A stretch of 64,000 bases of DNA from Leucaena leucocephala (GCA_037074615.1 CM073535.1:8533001-8597000); one strand, 5' to 3'; positions 1 to 12,680 are shown, counted from the first letter of the stretch. The notes: generated by a model not told the origin, from the sequence alone. Numbers and translations: made by a program.

Positions 1-479
1 AATTTTGGTTGTGTAAATCTTCTGTACTGTATTACTTTTTACATACCTCCTATGTTTTTTTAGGACAACCATGCGTACATAAATTAAAAATTATATATCT
101 GCCATGGCTTCTACTTTTATGTTTTTGCATACTTGGTTATATGCATATAGATTATGAAAATTCTAGATAGATGAGTCTCGACTCCACGTAGTAGATTTTA
201 TCAAAAGTAAAAATCTTGATAGTATAATATTTATATGTAGCACCACCTTTTCTTCATAAGAATAATTGTTTATATTGTGGCGATCTATCAACAGTATCTC
301 ATTGACATTAATAAGGAAGACTTGTGTCTCATTGGGCAATAACTTATACAATATTTAGAAATGTAAATAAAATATTTTTTCTTTGGTAATGTGAGAAGTA
401 TATGTCCAAACCATATTTGGAAGTATAAAGATGATTGAGTGGTTTGGAAGAGCTAATATATTATTATATAGAGGAACAC

Positions 480-3400
480 AATTATACATTGATAGTGCAT
501 TTTATTCCTCCAAATCTAATAGGAATTTATTGAGTTTCAAGGATATCCATAGAAATGGATCCCATATCAAAATAACAAATAAAGAAAACTAGGAATATCT
601 TGTTATCATCATAGATATGATTTCTGATAAAAAATGCACACTGGAAAGATTTCTTGCTTTTTCCTCTAGCATGAACTACACATTTATTAGTACAATTGAA
701 ACACATGTCATTGCAAATAAGAAATTTGAAAGTGAGAATAAATTTAATATTTGGCATGATTGATTAGGCCATCCTGGGACAATAATGATGCGCAAAATAA
801 TTGAGAATTCATGTGGACATTCGTTGAGAAGACAATCAATTCCACAATCCCATATTTCTCATGTGCTGCATGTTCTGAAGGGAAACTAATTATTAGACCA
901 TCATTGGTAAAAATAGAAACAGTGTCTTTCACATTTCTAGAATGTATATAGGGAGATATTTGTGGGCCAATACACCCACCATGTGGACCATTTAGATATT
1001 TTATGGTTCTAATTGAAGCATCAACAAAATGGTCGCATGTTTGCTTATTATATTTTCATAACCTATCATTTGCGAGATTACTTATTCAACTAATTAGATT
1101 GAGAGCACATTTTCTAAATTATCCCATTAAGAAAACATGTCTAGATAATGATGGTGAATTTACTTCACAAGCTTTCAATGAGTATTATATGTCTCTGGGG
1201 ATCAATGTTGAACATACTATAGCACATGTTCATACACAAAATAGACTTGTACAATCATTAATTAAACGTTTGCAGTTGATTGCAAGACCATTACTTATGA
1301 AATTAAATCTCCCAATATCTACTTGGGGACATGAAATTTTGCATTTATCAATATTAATTTATATCAAGCTAACTAGTTATATCACGGCCTCCCCTTTACA
1401 AATTATTTTTAGTCAGGAGTCGAATATTTATCATCTAAGGACTTTTGGATGTATGGTCTATGTTTCGATTGCTCCACCACAACACACTAAAATGGGTCCT
1501 AAAAGAAGGATGGGAATATATGTTGGATATAAATCTTCTTCTATAATAAAATACTTAGAGCCAACAATAGGAGATTTATTTACAACTCGATTTGTTGATT
1601 GTCATTTTGACGAATCAAATTTTTCAACATTTGGGGGAGAAAATAAGCAGTTAGAAAATAAAGTTAGTTGGAATGAATTATCATTGTCTCATCTTGATCC
1701 TCGTACAAAATAATGTGAGCTAGAAGTTCAAAAGATAATTCATTTACAGAGTCTAACTAATTAATTGCCAAACGTATTCACTAACCCTAAGAAAGTGACC
1801 AAATCACATGTTCCAGCTGCGAATGCTTCTATCAGAATTGATATCCCTATTAGAAAATCTACTGATATAAATTAATCAAAAGCACGCTTAAAGCATGGTA
1901 GGCCCATGGTTCCAAAGATAAAAAATCTCAGAAAAGAAAATGAGCTACAAATATAGATGACTATGTCAAGAATATTCAAGAAAATTTAGTGACTCTAGAA
2001 GAGTCATTTGACAATATTAATATCTCATTTTTGAGAGAAACTCAGGTACCTAAAATATATAAAAATAATAAGATTTCAGTAAATTATATTGTCAATAGAA
2101 TACTATGGGATCGGGATGAAGTCAACGTTAATGATATTTTGGCATATAATATAGCACTTGATGTAATAAATGATTATGAGGATCATGAACCAAGGTCTAT
2201 TAGCGAATGCAAATAAAGAGATGATTGGCCCAAATGGAAAGACTCAATTGAGGCAGAATTAAAATTATTAGAAAAATGAAAAGTTTTTAGCTCTGTGGTT
2301 CTTACACCTGAAGATGTAAAACTAGTTGGGTATAAATGGGTTTTTGTGAGAAAAAGAAATGAAAATGGTGAAGTTGTAAGATACAAAGTACAACTTGTTG
2401 CTTAAGGATTTACACAAAGACTTGGTATTGATTTTATAAAAACATACTTAACAGTGGTGGATATAACTACTTTTCGATATCTAATTAGTTTGGCAGTAAA
2501 TAAAGGCATCGATTTACATCTAACGGATGTTGTTATAACATATTTGTATGGCACACTTGATAGTGATATTTATATAAGCCTCCCTGATGGATTTGAGTTG
2601 CCAAAAACATACAATTCATGTTATTGAGAACGATACTAAATTAAGTTAAATAAGTCTTTATATGGATTGAAGCAATCATGGCATATGTGGTATAATCGAC
2701 TTAGTGAATATTGAAAGAAGGATATAAGAATGATAAGATATGTCCATGCATTTTTATAAAAAGATCTAGAAATAAATTTGGTATAATTGTTATTTATGTT
2801 GATGACATAAATATCATTGGAACTCTTGAAGAGATTTCTAAAGCGGTGAATTGCAAAAAGAAAGAGTTTGAAATAAAGGACTTGGGAAGAACAAAATTTT
2901 GTCTTGTACTACAAATTAAACATATGAAAAATGGGATCTTCATGTGTCAATAAACTTACACGAGAAAAGTCTTAAAATATTTCTATATGGATTAATCGCA
3001 TCTATTATATACTCCGAAGATTATAAGATCTCTGGAGAAAGATAAAGATCCCTTTAGATCTCAAGAAGATGATGAAGAACTACTTGACCCAGAAGTGCCT
3101 TACCTTGGTGCAATTGATGCTCTTATGTATCTTGCTAGTCACACACGACCAGATATATATCATTTGCTATTAACTTACTAGCAAGGTATAGTTCTTCACC
3201 AACACGAAGATATTGGAATGTTGTTAAGCATATTCTCTATTACTTGAAGGGAACTATGGATATGAGATTATTTTATTCGAATGAACAAAAGACTAACTTT
3301 GTTGACTATGCTGATGCTAGATTTTAGTCTGATCAACATGTTAGTAGATCATAAACATGCTATTTGTTCACATATAATGGTACATCCATTTCATGGCGAT

Positions 3401-3800
3401 CAATGAAAAAACCATATCAGCCACATCATCTAGTCATGCAAAAATACTAGCGATACATGAAGCAAGTCGAAAATATGTATGGTTAAGATCAATAATACAT
3501 CATATATACTGTATCACTTGTGGATTATCATCTAGTAAAATGATTCCAACAGTCATCTATGAAGATAATACTACATTATTACCTAACTAAAAGAAGGGTA
3601 TATCAAAGGAAATATGACAAAATATATTTCTCCAAAATTCTTTTTCACACATGGTCTTCAAAAGAATACTGAGATTAATATCCAACAAATTATTCCAAGA
3701 AAATCTAGTAGATTTGTTCATCAGGTCACTTCCGGCAACAGTATTTGAGAAACTAGTACATGATATCAGATTTCGCAAATTTAGAGATATCAATCTACTT
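480..3800 (+). pseudogene. Broken copia pol (integrase, RT, RNase H)
   Basis: The pre-integrase zinc-binding motif around HD.LGHPG lies near 755-780. The integrase core is in an open stretch at 1003-1713, with DNDGEFTS at about 1143-1166. RT similarity starts near 2220 (W..A...E, then GYKWVF at about 2330). The catalytic box YVDD is preserved in the 2711-2953 frame near 2797-2808. The RNase H end lies at 3393-3795 and finishes with SLPATVFEKL. Reading needs repeated frame changes (for example stops at 1711, 2214 and 2951), so the gene is dead. The intact YVDD shows that decay did not specifically target the catalytic site. Confidence 0.88.
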
Positions 3801-4016
3801 TACAAAACGAGGGAGTCGATACACGCTCTACTCTTTTTCCCTTGACTAAGATTTTGCCTACAAAGTTTTCCTAACAAGGTTTTTAATAAGGCAGTTCTGT
3901 GAGTAGATCAATTAATTGTGTACTCTTTTTTCACTAGGTTTTTATCTCACAGGGTTTTTACTAGTTTAAGTTTTTTAATGAAGCACATTATTAAATCATG
4001 AACATCCAAGAGAGAG

Positions 4017-4316
4017 TGTTATGAATATTAGAATATAGATGTCCATATCTCTCTTCCTCTTTAACTTCAACTTTCATTACTTTATTACTCTCCCACTATT
4101 ACATTAAGCTTGTAACTTCTACTAGGTCATTCATGAATTTTATTGCTCACTATTTGTTATTTAAATTTAGTTGTAACCTACATGTAAGATTATACCTATA
4201 AATAGGGCATGTCATTTCTATTGTAAAGCAAATAGAATAATACGATATACTTCTCTCATTTTCTTGTCTTCATCTTTTTTCTCCTCGTAATCTTGTTAAT
4301 TTGTTGGCTAATTTTA
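4017..4316 (+). repeat. 3' LTR of the first copia element
   Basis: It begins TGTTATGAAT directly after a purine tract, typical of a copia LTR 5' end. A TATA-like CTATAAATAGGG lies near 4195 and would be the U3 promoter, followed by an R/U5-like T-rich stretch. The right edge is not clear because no clean CA end or second LTR is available for comparison, so the end coordinate is approximate. Confidence 0.65.
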
Positions 4317-4571
4317 TAATAGTATTTATAATATTTTAAAAAATTATAATTAAAAAATATGAATATCACCTTAAAAAATTATAACAGAGAAATTAGCATT
4401 ATCATAGATAAAAATAAATTTTAATTTTGAAAATCATCAACCATAAATATAAATTGGAAGCTTTTTCAAGACTTTTTCTCTTTGATTTTGATAAGGGTAA
4501 TTAAGATAGACCCATTTCAACAAGAAAAAAGAAAACAAAAAGAGATAGCCCCAACTACTGATATTATATAG

Positions 4572-4853
4572 TACTTCTCTAATTTTTAATATATGACCTA
4601 TTGAAGAATTGAATTTAGTCTTAAATATAATATTTCTTTATATTTATCAATTTTTCTATATTACCCCTATTGATACTCATTTAACAATAATCAAGTAAGA
4701 GATAGAGTATGGGAATTAAGAAAGATGATTAGGATATTTTAGAAAAAAATACATCATATTAACTAACTTAACTAATTTCCTTTATAACTTAACTAATTTT
4801 CTTAATATAATCAAATTAATTAAATATGTCCTATATTAAATATCGGGAGAGTA
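4572..4853. mobile_element. Stowaway-like MITE copy A
   Basis: The ends are inverted: TACTTCTC-AATTTTTAATAT on the left matches the reverse complement of ATATTAAATATCGGGAGAGTA on the right. They are flanked by TA, the duplication used by Tc1/mariner Stowaway elements. The interior is AT-rich and non-coding. It shares motifs such as GATTAGGATATTTTA and CAATAATCAAGT with other copies in this window. Confidence 0.65.
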
Positions 4854-5164
4854 TTATCAATATCATCTTGCATTACCAACATGATTAAGTATAGTAGAAG
4901 AAACTATTCACTCATAATATAATGAACTAACGTTTGAATCTCTATTAGATGATATGTCAACGTCTAGTACTTGACAGTACTTTGAACAAGATTATGTCTA
5001 ATATGAGAAGATATATGTATAGGGAAAAAATGTCCTGACAATAAGCAATAGGAACTCTTCAAATTAAAATCTCTCCACAATTTAACAAAGTTTACTACAA
5101 ATATGCAAGATACAAAAGAAAGTAATTTTTCTATTAACCCTTAAATACATTACTATGTTAATTT
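4854..5164. other. AT-rich spacer, nothing recognised
   Basis: About 310 bases of low-complexity AT-rich DNA between the Stowaway-like MITE and the target-site duplication of the next copia element. No open frame or structured repeat was seen. Confidence 0.6.
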
Positions 5165-5169
5165 AAATA
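5165..5169. repeat. Target-site duplication AAATA, left
   Basis: This matches AAATA at 13155-13159 and marks the outer left edge of the copia insertion. Confidence 0.8.
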
Positions 5170-5644
5170 TGTTAGAAAATAAACATCTCAATCATAACAT
5201 AATCAATTTAGATTATAACATATATGAATATAAAACCTATATGAGATGCAGCAGAAGACTTAAAGTTACCTCTAGCCATTAGCTTAATTGATCTGAGAAG
5301 AACTAGAATCAAGGGAGATACCTATCAAATAGGGAACACTGTTAGATAAATAATAGGTTCTTCTAACTGGTGATTAGACACAGTGATGGCAACTTGTTTA
5401 TTGCCGTCACCAGTGGAGAACCTTCAAAAGAGAATTGAGAAAATAGGTTTCCCTTTGGACTCAGAAAGTAATCGCGCGATTAACCGAATTGTTAATTTTC
5501 ACAATTAGAAAATTAACCTTAAATAAACTGAGTCAATAACCTACCTTAGACTGGGCCCAATGACTACAGACCACACTAAAAAATATTTATTAATTATCCT
5601 AATTAATATATAAATATGTTATAATAAATAATAAAAATCCCATA
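5170..5644 (-). repeat. 3' LTR of minus-strand copia element
   Basis: It begins TGTTAGAAAATAAACATC on the plus strand and is paired with 12683-13154 along its whole length. The terminal dinucleotide at the inner edge has drifted: the minus-strand start reads TATGGG here but TGTGAG in the partner LTR. Confidence 0.9.
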
Positions 5645-5660
5645 TTCTCCCACTTGGCCC
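5645..5660 (-). promoter_or_regulatory. Polypurine tract of copia element
   Basis: On the minus strand the bases directly upstream of the 3' LTR read GGCCAAGTGGGAGAA. This purine-rich primer site for plus-strand synthesis is in the expected place. Confidence 0.7.
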
Positions 5661-5879
5661 ATATACTCAATATTATTGCCCTGTCTAGGTAAACTGATGT
5701 CATACTACAAGAATCAAGACGATAAGCCCCCTTTTATTAGGTATTACCTTCTATGTATTACAGGTAGCACCTTCACTTAATGGGTATCACATTATACATA
5801 AACTCAATGTTTATCAATTTCAACACAAATGTATACAGTCACAATTTGAAATGATAAACCACAAAATACAATTTTATTG

Positions 5880-8450
5880 CTCATACCTCCACTAATCAAA
5901 AGTAGGACGAAGTCCCATATGAGGTACATGTGTGACAAAGATGTTTAGCTTCAACCCTTTTGTCAAAAGATCAGCCAACATATCTAATGTACTGATGCGT
6001 TCAACAGAAACTTGGCCATCCTGAATTCTTTCTCTCAAGTAAAGGAATTTAAGTTTGACGAATTTTCTTCAACTTTTATTCCTTTTGTTGTTCGCTATGG
6101 CCACCGCAGCTGCGTTATATTGATTTCTTTATCTTACATACCAATTGATCTTTACCTTCAACAAAACTAAATGATGTGATCATTTCATGAAATTTCAAGT
6201 ACCACTGTCGTGAAGCTTGTTTCAAACCATATATTGATTTCTTTAACTTGCATACCAATTGATCTTTACCTTCTGCAACAAATCCCTCAGGTTATTTCAT
6301 ATAGACTTCTTCCTCCAGTTCACCATTGAGGAAAGAAATCTTAACATCCATCTGATGTAACTCCATATCAAAATGGGCAACCAATGCCATGATGATACGG
6401 AATAAATTTTTCTTAGATACAGGTGAAAAAGTTTTACTGTAATCGATTCCTTTCACTTGAGTGAAGCCTTTGGCAACTAACCTAGCCTTGTATCTATCGA
6501 TGTTACCTTGTAAGTCTCTCTTGGTTTTGTAAACCCTTTACAACCAATAGCCTTAAACCCACCAGGCAACTCTATAAGTTCCCAAACATGGTTGTTTGCC
6601 ATGGAATTCATTTTATCAATCACAACATCATGCCACAATTTAAAGTTCACACTTTTCACAACTTGAGTGAACGTTAAAGGAACATTCTCAACACTTATAT
6701 CACAGTTAACCTCAGCAGAATACATTACATAATTATCAGGTAATACTGGTCTCCTTTATCTAGTTGACCTCCACAATTCAATCTCTTGGGTTGATCCAGG
6801 TTGCTGAACAATGGTATCCTCTATCACATTTTGTGGTGGTTCTACTTGTGTGATAGGTTATCATCTGGTATGTGTCCATCTTGTTTAGCATCGTCAACTT
6901 GAGCTATAGGGTCAATATCACATTCAATATCAATCCCAACTTTAGGATGATCATTGACTATTGATGTTCCCTCATGAATGATGTCAATAGTTCGCTCTAT
7001 GTAATTATCCAATAGACAATCACTCCCACTAATCACATCATTCTCAAGAAACTTGGCATTTCTAGACTATACAAACCTTGTAGAAGGTGGAGGACAATAA
7101 AACTTATAACCCTTAGACCTATTCGCATAGACTAGAAAGTAAGCTCTAATGGTCTTAGGGTCCAACTTCTTCTCCTGTGGATTATATACTCTTACTTCTG
7201 CAGGATAACCCCATACCTTAAAATGATTTAAATTAGGTTTCTATCCTTTTCAGATTTCAAAGGGTGTCTTGGATATTGCCTTTGTTGGAACCCTATTCAG
7301 TATGTATGTGGCTGTCTTGAGTGCTTCCTTTCACAGAGAAAACAGCAATTTGGAGCTACTCATCATGCTCATAACCATATCCAGCAAGGTTATATTTCTT
7401 CTTTTAGATACACCATTCATGTCAGGTGATTCAGGCATATTATATTGAGGTACTATACCTTGCTCTTGAAGAAAATAAGCAAATGGACCTGCCGCTTGTC
7501 CTTCACTAGTGGATCTGCCATAATACTTACCACTACGGTATGATATAATGATCTTGATTGGTTTCCCAATATGTTTTTCTACTTCTACTTTATATTCCTT
7601 AAAAGCATCAAGTACCTCACTTTTATTATAAAGCATGTAGACATACATGTATCGTGAATAATCATCAATAAAGGTGATAAAATACTTTTGACCATGTGCG
7701 GTCAAATCAGGGAACAAATATTCGTGTGTATAATTTCTAGCAACTCAGAACTTCTTTTAGCCCCTTTATGTAACTTATTGGTTTGATTTCCCCTTATGTA
7801 GTCCACACAAGAATAAAACTCTAAATGGTTTAAAGATGGAAGAATTCTATCTTTATGTAACCTTTTGATTCTATCAACGGAGATATGACCCAATCTCCTA
7901 TGCCATAGGCTATAAGAATTCTCATCGATGACACTTCTCTTAGTACCATGTGAAATAGAAAAAGATTTAGGCGAATCAGAAACAATTTTAAACAAGCCAT
8001 CAATCATAACCAAATTCGTAATCAAAACAGAATTCTTTGTCAAAGTCATAAGTTTCTTAGAAAGAACTAGATAATAATCAAATGGAATTAGCTTTGACAC
8101 AGAAATCAAATTCCTCTTGTAAGAGGGAAAAAAAACATCATAAACTTTCAAAATATTTTTATTTGAAAGATGAATGAAAAAAGTTCCAATAGCTTTCACA
8201 GGATCTCCTCTCCTACTGCCTGAAAGGACAATTTTCTCATTGGGATGTGGAGACCTGCTTGACAAAAAGCCCTGCATGGTAGTCAAAATGTGGATTATCA
8301 AACCAATATCAATCCACCAAGTGTCATCGTTAATGCTAGAAAAGTTAGATTCAAAAGTAACATACAATGAAAGCATACCTCTCATCTCCATTCTATGTTG
8401 CCTCACACTACCAATACCTTTAAGCCTCATACCACATAGTTCAGACATGA
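5880..8450 (-). pseudogene. Broken copia pol (protease, integrase, RT, RNase H)
   Basis: Reading on the minus strand, the protease region (about 8330-8300) has WWIDIGL where active copies have a WWIDSGA-type motif, so the catalytic D-S/T-G is changed. The pre-integrase region has LWHRRLGH, but the second cysteine of the zinc pair is tyrosine (SCVDY). The integrase core (7717-7331) starts FITFIDDYSR. The second catalytic Asp lies in a stretch that now reads ISYRSGKYYG, and the catalytic Glu position reads GVSKRRN. RT continues from about 7050 to 6180. The YVDD box and nearly all of RNase H are missing; a short RNase H tail (DLLTKGLK) follows at about 5990-5900. Not functional. Confidence 0.87.
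6119..6273 (-). repeat. Short direct repeat at an RT deletion junction
   Basis: A stretch of about 39 bp ending CATACCAATTGATCTTTACC occurs at about 6121-6159 and again at about 6234-6273. On the minus strand both encode the RT peptide GKDQLVCK-KKSI. Between and after the copies, the RT catalytic core and most of RNase H are absent. The pattern suggests reverse-transcriptase template switching or slippage. Confidence 0.75.
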
Positions 8451-8782
8451 TGGCACCACCTATTTGCTCATCTTTCAGCTTAAATTGCTTATCTAAGGCT
8501 TTCAGGTATCATTTGGTTGTGTCGTACTTAGGGACTGCTCCCCTAATGCTCTTAGTGATTCTTTGTTGTATAAGTAGAAAAGACAAGTTGTTACTATGCT
8601 CTGACATGTTATACCTTTCCTTTACCTCTCTGTCATTAGAGGCATCATCAGGTCTCAGAGGTTTATCAAACCTCAAGGCGTAATCCAAGTCTAAGAAACC
8701 AAGCTACAGCAAAATATAATGTCTCCATTTAGCATAGTTAATGCTACCATCTAAGATTATTTTGTTGCTTATATCAGCCATA
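8372..8782 (-). pseudogene. Truncated copia gag (UBN2-type)
   Basis: The minus-strand start at 8782 reads MADISNKIILDG, a usual copia gag N-terminus, followed by the W-rich UBN2-like region (YAKWRHYI). An in-frame stop breaks it near 8510. After the VRQHRMEMRGM segment (about 8400) the sequence jumps almost directly to the protease. The gag C-terminal half and the CCHC zinc knuckle are therefore missing. The ATG lies only about 38 bp from the RTE insertion in the leader. Confidence 0.82.
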
Positions 8783-8819
8783 ATCCTGGGGGCAGCAATT
8801 TAATCTGTAAAATAAAAAT

Positions 8820-8836
8820 AGACAAACATACAAATA
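8820..8836. repeat. 17-bp target-site duplication of RTE LINE, left copy
   Basis: AGACAAACATACAAATA here is repeated exactly at 10679-10695 on the other side of the LINE, as expected from target-primed reverse transcription. Confidence 0.9.
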
Positions 8837-10678
8837 CAACAACAACAACAAGCCTTATCCCATTAAATGGGGTCAGCTACATGGATCATATGATGCCATT
8901 GTGCTCTATCAAAAACTAAATCCTTGGAGAGGTTATTAACCAAGAGATCTCGTTCAATGACCTCTTTGAGCGTTCTCTTTGGCTTTCCTTTAATCCTTTT
9001 AACCGGTGTCCATACTGTTTGATCTACCCTCTTTACTGGCGCATCCCTTGGCCTTCTTTGTATGTGTCTAAACCACCTAAGACGGTTCTCTACCATTTTC
9101 TCTTCAATAGGTGCCACTCTAACTCTTCCTCATATATGGTCATTACGAATCTTATCTTTTTTTGTATGCCCACATATCCATCTCAACATCCTCATCTCAG
9201 CTACCCAACTTTATGATCGTGTTGTCCTTTTAAAGCACATCATTCACTTCCATAAAGCATTGCTGGTCTTATAGCAGTGCGATAAAACTTTCCTTTTACT
9301 TTATCTGGTACCTTCCGATCATATATAACCCCAGTAGCCTTTCTCCATTTAAACCACCCGGCCTGAATTCTATGATGAACATCCTCTAAAATTTTACTGT
9401 CCTTCTGTATAATTGATCCCAAATATTTGAACTTATCTATTTGTAGAATAACTTGATCTCCCAATCTGACCTCCAAGTTACTTCTAACTTGCCTCTTATC
9501 AAAATTACAATGCATATATTCAGTCTTACTTCTACTCAGACGAAAGCCCTTCGACTCTAAAGTACTTCTCCATAACTCAAGTTTAAAATTAATTTCTTCT
9601 CTTAACTCCGCTACAAGAACTATATCGTCAGCAAAAAATCATGCATTTAGGGATTTTTTCTTGAATAGGCTTAGTTAGAACATCCACTACTAGATTAAAT
9701 AAATAATGACTCAAGGATGATCCCTGATGTAGACCAATCCTTATGAGAAAATCCTTTGTTTCGCCCCCAGACGTTCTTACAGTAGTTGTTACCCCCTCAT
9801 ACATATCTTTTATTGCTTTGATATATGTTATGCGTATACCTTTCTTTTCCAAAGCACCTCCCTTGTAAGTCTCTTATATGGCACTCAATTATATGCTTTT
9901 TCTAAGTCAATGAAGACCATATGTAAGTCTCTTCTTTTAGTCCGGTACCTTTCCATTAACCCCCTTAATAAATGAATCGCCTCTATTGTAGACCTACCCG
10001 GCATAAAACCACACTGATTCTTAGTAATATTAGTTTCTAATCTCAACCTGTGTTCAATTACCTTTTCCCATAACTTCATAGTGTGACTCATTTTTATCCC
10101 CCTGTAGTTTGCACAATTTTGAATATCCCCTTTATTTTTGTAAATAGGAACTACAGTACTTTTCCTCCATTCATCCGGTATTTTCTTAGAACTTAGCATC
10201 ACATTAAAAAGTTTAGCAAGCCACACCACCCCCACTTCACCTAAACACTTCCAAACTTTAATAGGAATACCATCAGGCCCAACAACTTTACTATTTTCCA
10301 TTTTCTTAAGCACCTCTTTAACCTCGCCAACACGGATCCTACGGTAAAAAGCTAAATTTGGTTCAACTTCTCGTGTTAAATCCTCTAGCTCATAACTCGA
10401 CCCTCCTCCCTCGTCATTAAACAATTTGTAAAAATAAGTCTCCCACCGTTCTTTAATATCACTATCTGTAACCAAAACCATGCCTTCTTCATCCTTAATA
10501 CATCGTACCTGATCAAAATCCCTCGATTTCCTTTCCCTATCTCTTGCAATCTTATAAATCTTTTGTTCTCCAGACTTTGTCTGTAACTCCTTATAAAATT
10601 TCTCAAAAGCCTTAAAATGAGATACACTCACCGCCTTCTTAGTTTCCTTCTTAGCTAAACGATACTTCTTAGCTAAAC
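8837..10678 (-). mobile_element. 5'-truncated RTE-clade LINE nested in copia
   Basis: The minus-strand element ends in a GTTGTTGTTGTTGTTG-type repeat tail (plus strand CAACAACAACAACA at 8837-8850). Just before that tail is GTAGCTGACCCCATTTAATG, the familiar 3' end of plant RTE LINEs. Both sides carry an exact 17-bp target duplication. The 5' end is cut inside the ORF upstream of the RT domain, so the apurinic-type endonuclease is absent. This is an ordinary abortive reverse-transcription product. Confidence 0.92.
8863..10678 (-). pseudogene. RTE reverse transcriptase, truncated and frameshifted
   Basis: The longest open part (10724-9885, of which the part from 10678 is LINE) shows RT blocks such as VGPDGIPIKVWK, FNVMLSSKKIPDEW, NYRGI and CGFMPGRSTIEAI, ending at VFIDLEKAYN. 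After a frame change, QGSSLSHYLFNLV (9852-9628) and then FADDIVLVAE (about 9640-9605, the catalytic box) follow. Then come KTEYMHC and FKYLGS (9515-9240) and the C-terminal RWFRHIQRR segment (9117-8863). At least three frame changes and the missing endonuclease make it inactive. The catalytic FADD is still present. Confidence 0.9.
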
Positions 10679-10695
10679 AGACAAACATACAAATA
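10679..10695. repeat. 17-bp target-site duplication of RTE LINE, right copy
   Basis: Exact partner of 8820-8836. Confidence 0.9.
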
Positions 10696-12668
10696 ATCTC
10701 ACAAAAAGGATTTGAAGCAATCACAAGTCAGTGTACCATGTATGCATACTTAGCTTAAATGTAGCATGCAACAGTATAAATACATATCACCAATGTCTAC
10801 CTATGGGCAAAGACATTAGCATAGCCATATATTTATCTTAAATGATGGAATTAGAATACATTCATAATTTTTAACACCTGTGGGTTAATTAGAAAATAAC
10901 AAGATCATTTTATCCCACCCTAATTAAATGTACAATTATAAGATATCTACCTGTGGGTAAAGATAAATCATAGCTATATATTTAATTACAAATGATATTT
11001 CAAATCCATATGTAATTAAAGAATGCATGCAACAAATTCAATAAACAAGGATGATGTGGCTACTCCTCAAAGAATTGCACGCTAATCACAAATATCATTC
11101 ATGTGTATTGAAAATCTAAATATTCACAACTTAATAGAGTAATTAATTCTCCCCTAATAAAATATACAATCATGAGATATCTACCTGTGGGTAAAGATAA
11201 ATCATAACTATACATTTAATTATTATTAATATTTTAAATTCATAGGTGATTAATTAATGCACGCAATAAAATTAAATAAGGTTATTGTGGCAACTCCTTA
11301 CAAAATTGAGTACTAATAATAAATATCAATAACGTGCATATAAATTCAAATATGCACAATATAATTGAGTATTTAATAAATTAATTTAATCAATAAAAGT
11401 GACTAAATAATTTAATTTAAATTATCCCACTATTTCATGCACCCAAAAAATGTCTAATAAATTAATTTCAATTCAAAAGGTTTTTACAAAATTAAATAGC
11501 TAATTTAATTACCAAGGGAGAAATTAATAAGCAATTAAATAACATACAAAATAAAATTTTATAAATACCATTTTCTAAAATTAAAATAATAGAGAAATTA
11601 ATTTAAACATTTATAGTGTATGTAATAGTAATTAAAGTTTTCTAAAAAATTAAATTAAATGGCCAAAAATAATTTTCTGTAAATAAAACCAAGTGGCCCA
11701 TACACAAAAGTATAAAAATAGAGCTTGAAATAATTTTTAGAAACAAAAATAAAAATTTTAGGCCCAAAAGATATTTTTCAGAAAAAGAAAAAAAATTAGA
11801 GGCATAAAAAACACAGGTGGCGGCCCAAACACACTTTTAAAAAAATTGTTTGGCCTAGAATGCATCAAGGCCCATGACCTGCAGTTTTCAAAAAAAATAT
11901 ATATTGTGCAACCTAAAGAACATGCATGGCCCAGCAGACTTTCAGATAAAAAAAACAATTCATTTCCGTGGACCAAAAGCAATGGCGGCCCAGAGAGGTA
12001 TTTTTTTAAATAAAACGCATGAGTGAAACTGTGCGTTTCAACGTAGACTAAAACACACCATTTTGGGTCATCTGCTATGTGAGTTGGGTTGACCTAACCT
12101 AACTCACGACCTGATGTGCAGGGACGCAAGAGACACGGCACCGTAAGACCCTGCAACACCAGCGACTTGGACACGCGATTGCTGGCGATGGGCATCTCCT
12201 TGGATGGTGGTTTCAACGGTGACCTGCATGGTTGTTCCTCATGCAACTTTCTGGTGAGCCTGGCGACGATCCAAGAGACCTATAGTAGCCGTAAGTCTCC
12301 ATAAAGATAGCGACGCTGGCGACTTCCAGGAGATGTTTACCGGCAATATGAGCCTCCTTTTTCAGCTTTTCCAGCGGCGACATGACCAGAGATAAGCGGC
12401 TAATAGTCCTGTCACCTTGAATCCGTGGAGGAGTAGCTAGAACACAATGGGTATTTTGGATGAAAGGGGCGACGATAAGGCTCTCTATCAGAGTTGAACA
12501 GCAAGATTTTATTGCTCTATTTCCAGTGACCTCTCTCTCGATAATCACAAAATAAATGGTTAAAAAAATTAAATAAAATAAATTATGTCTCTAGAGTTCC
12601 ATAGATCTCATATTTGATCTCATGAGCACAAAAGATCAATAAGCAATGCAATGGTGATTTCAAACTAG
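10696..12668 (-). other. Long non-coding leader of the copia element
   Basis: Almost 2 kb lie between the primer-binding site and gag, which is long for a copia leader. Most is AT-rich. The stretch WTCTACCTGTGGGTAAAGATAA recurs near 10950 and 11180, an internal short repeat. A GC-richer patch at about 12060-12545 (GGCGACG motifs) contains a minus-strand frame of 111 codons with no recognised domain. I cannot tell whether it is native leader or acquired host sequence. Confidence 0.6.
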
Positions 12669-12680
12669 GCTCTGATACCA
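12669..12680 (-). promoter_or_regulatory. tRNA-Met primer-binding site of copia element
   Basis: The minus strand reads TGGTATCAGAGC two bases inside the 5' LTR. It is complementary to the 3' end of plant initiator tRNA-Met, the usual primer of copia reverse transcription. Confidence 0.92.

Larger units (their letters stand above)
1..4316 (+). mobile_element. Decayed Ty1/copia retrotransposon, 3' part
   Basis: Plus-strand remnants follow the Ty1/copia order GAG-pre-integrase, integrase, reverse transcriptase, RNase H, then a 3' LTR. The window opens inside the element, so the 5' LTR and most of gag are missing. Frames are broken by many stops and shifts. The LTR start at 4017 follows a purine-rich tract (AAGAGAGAG), as expected of a polypurine tract. 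This copy cannot encode a working polyprotein. Confidence 0.9.

Noticed and set aside
12213..12548. 111-aa minus-strand frame as a host gene
   Set aside because: It lies in the leader of a dead copia element, has no recognised domain, and open frames are expected in a GC-richer patch. Kept only as a finding about the leader.
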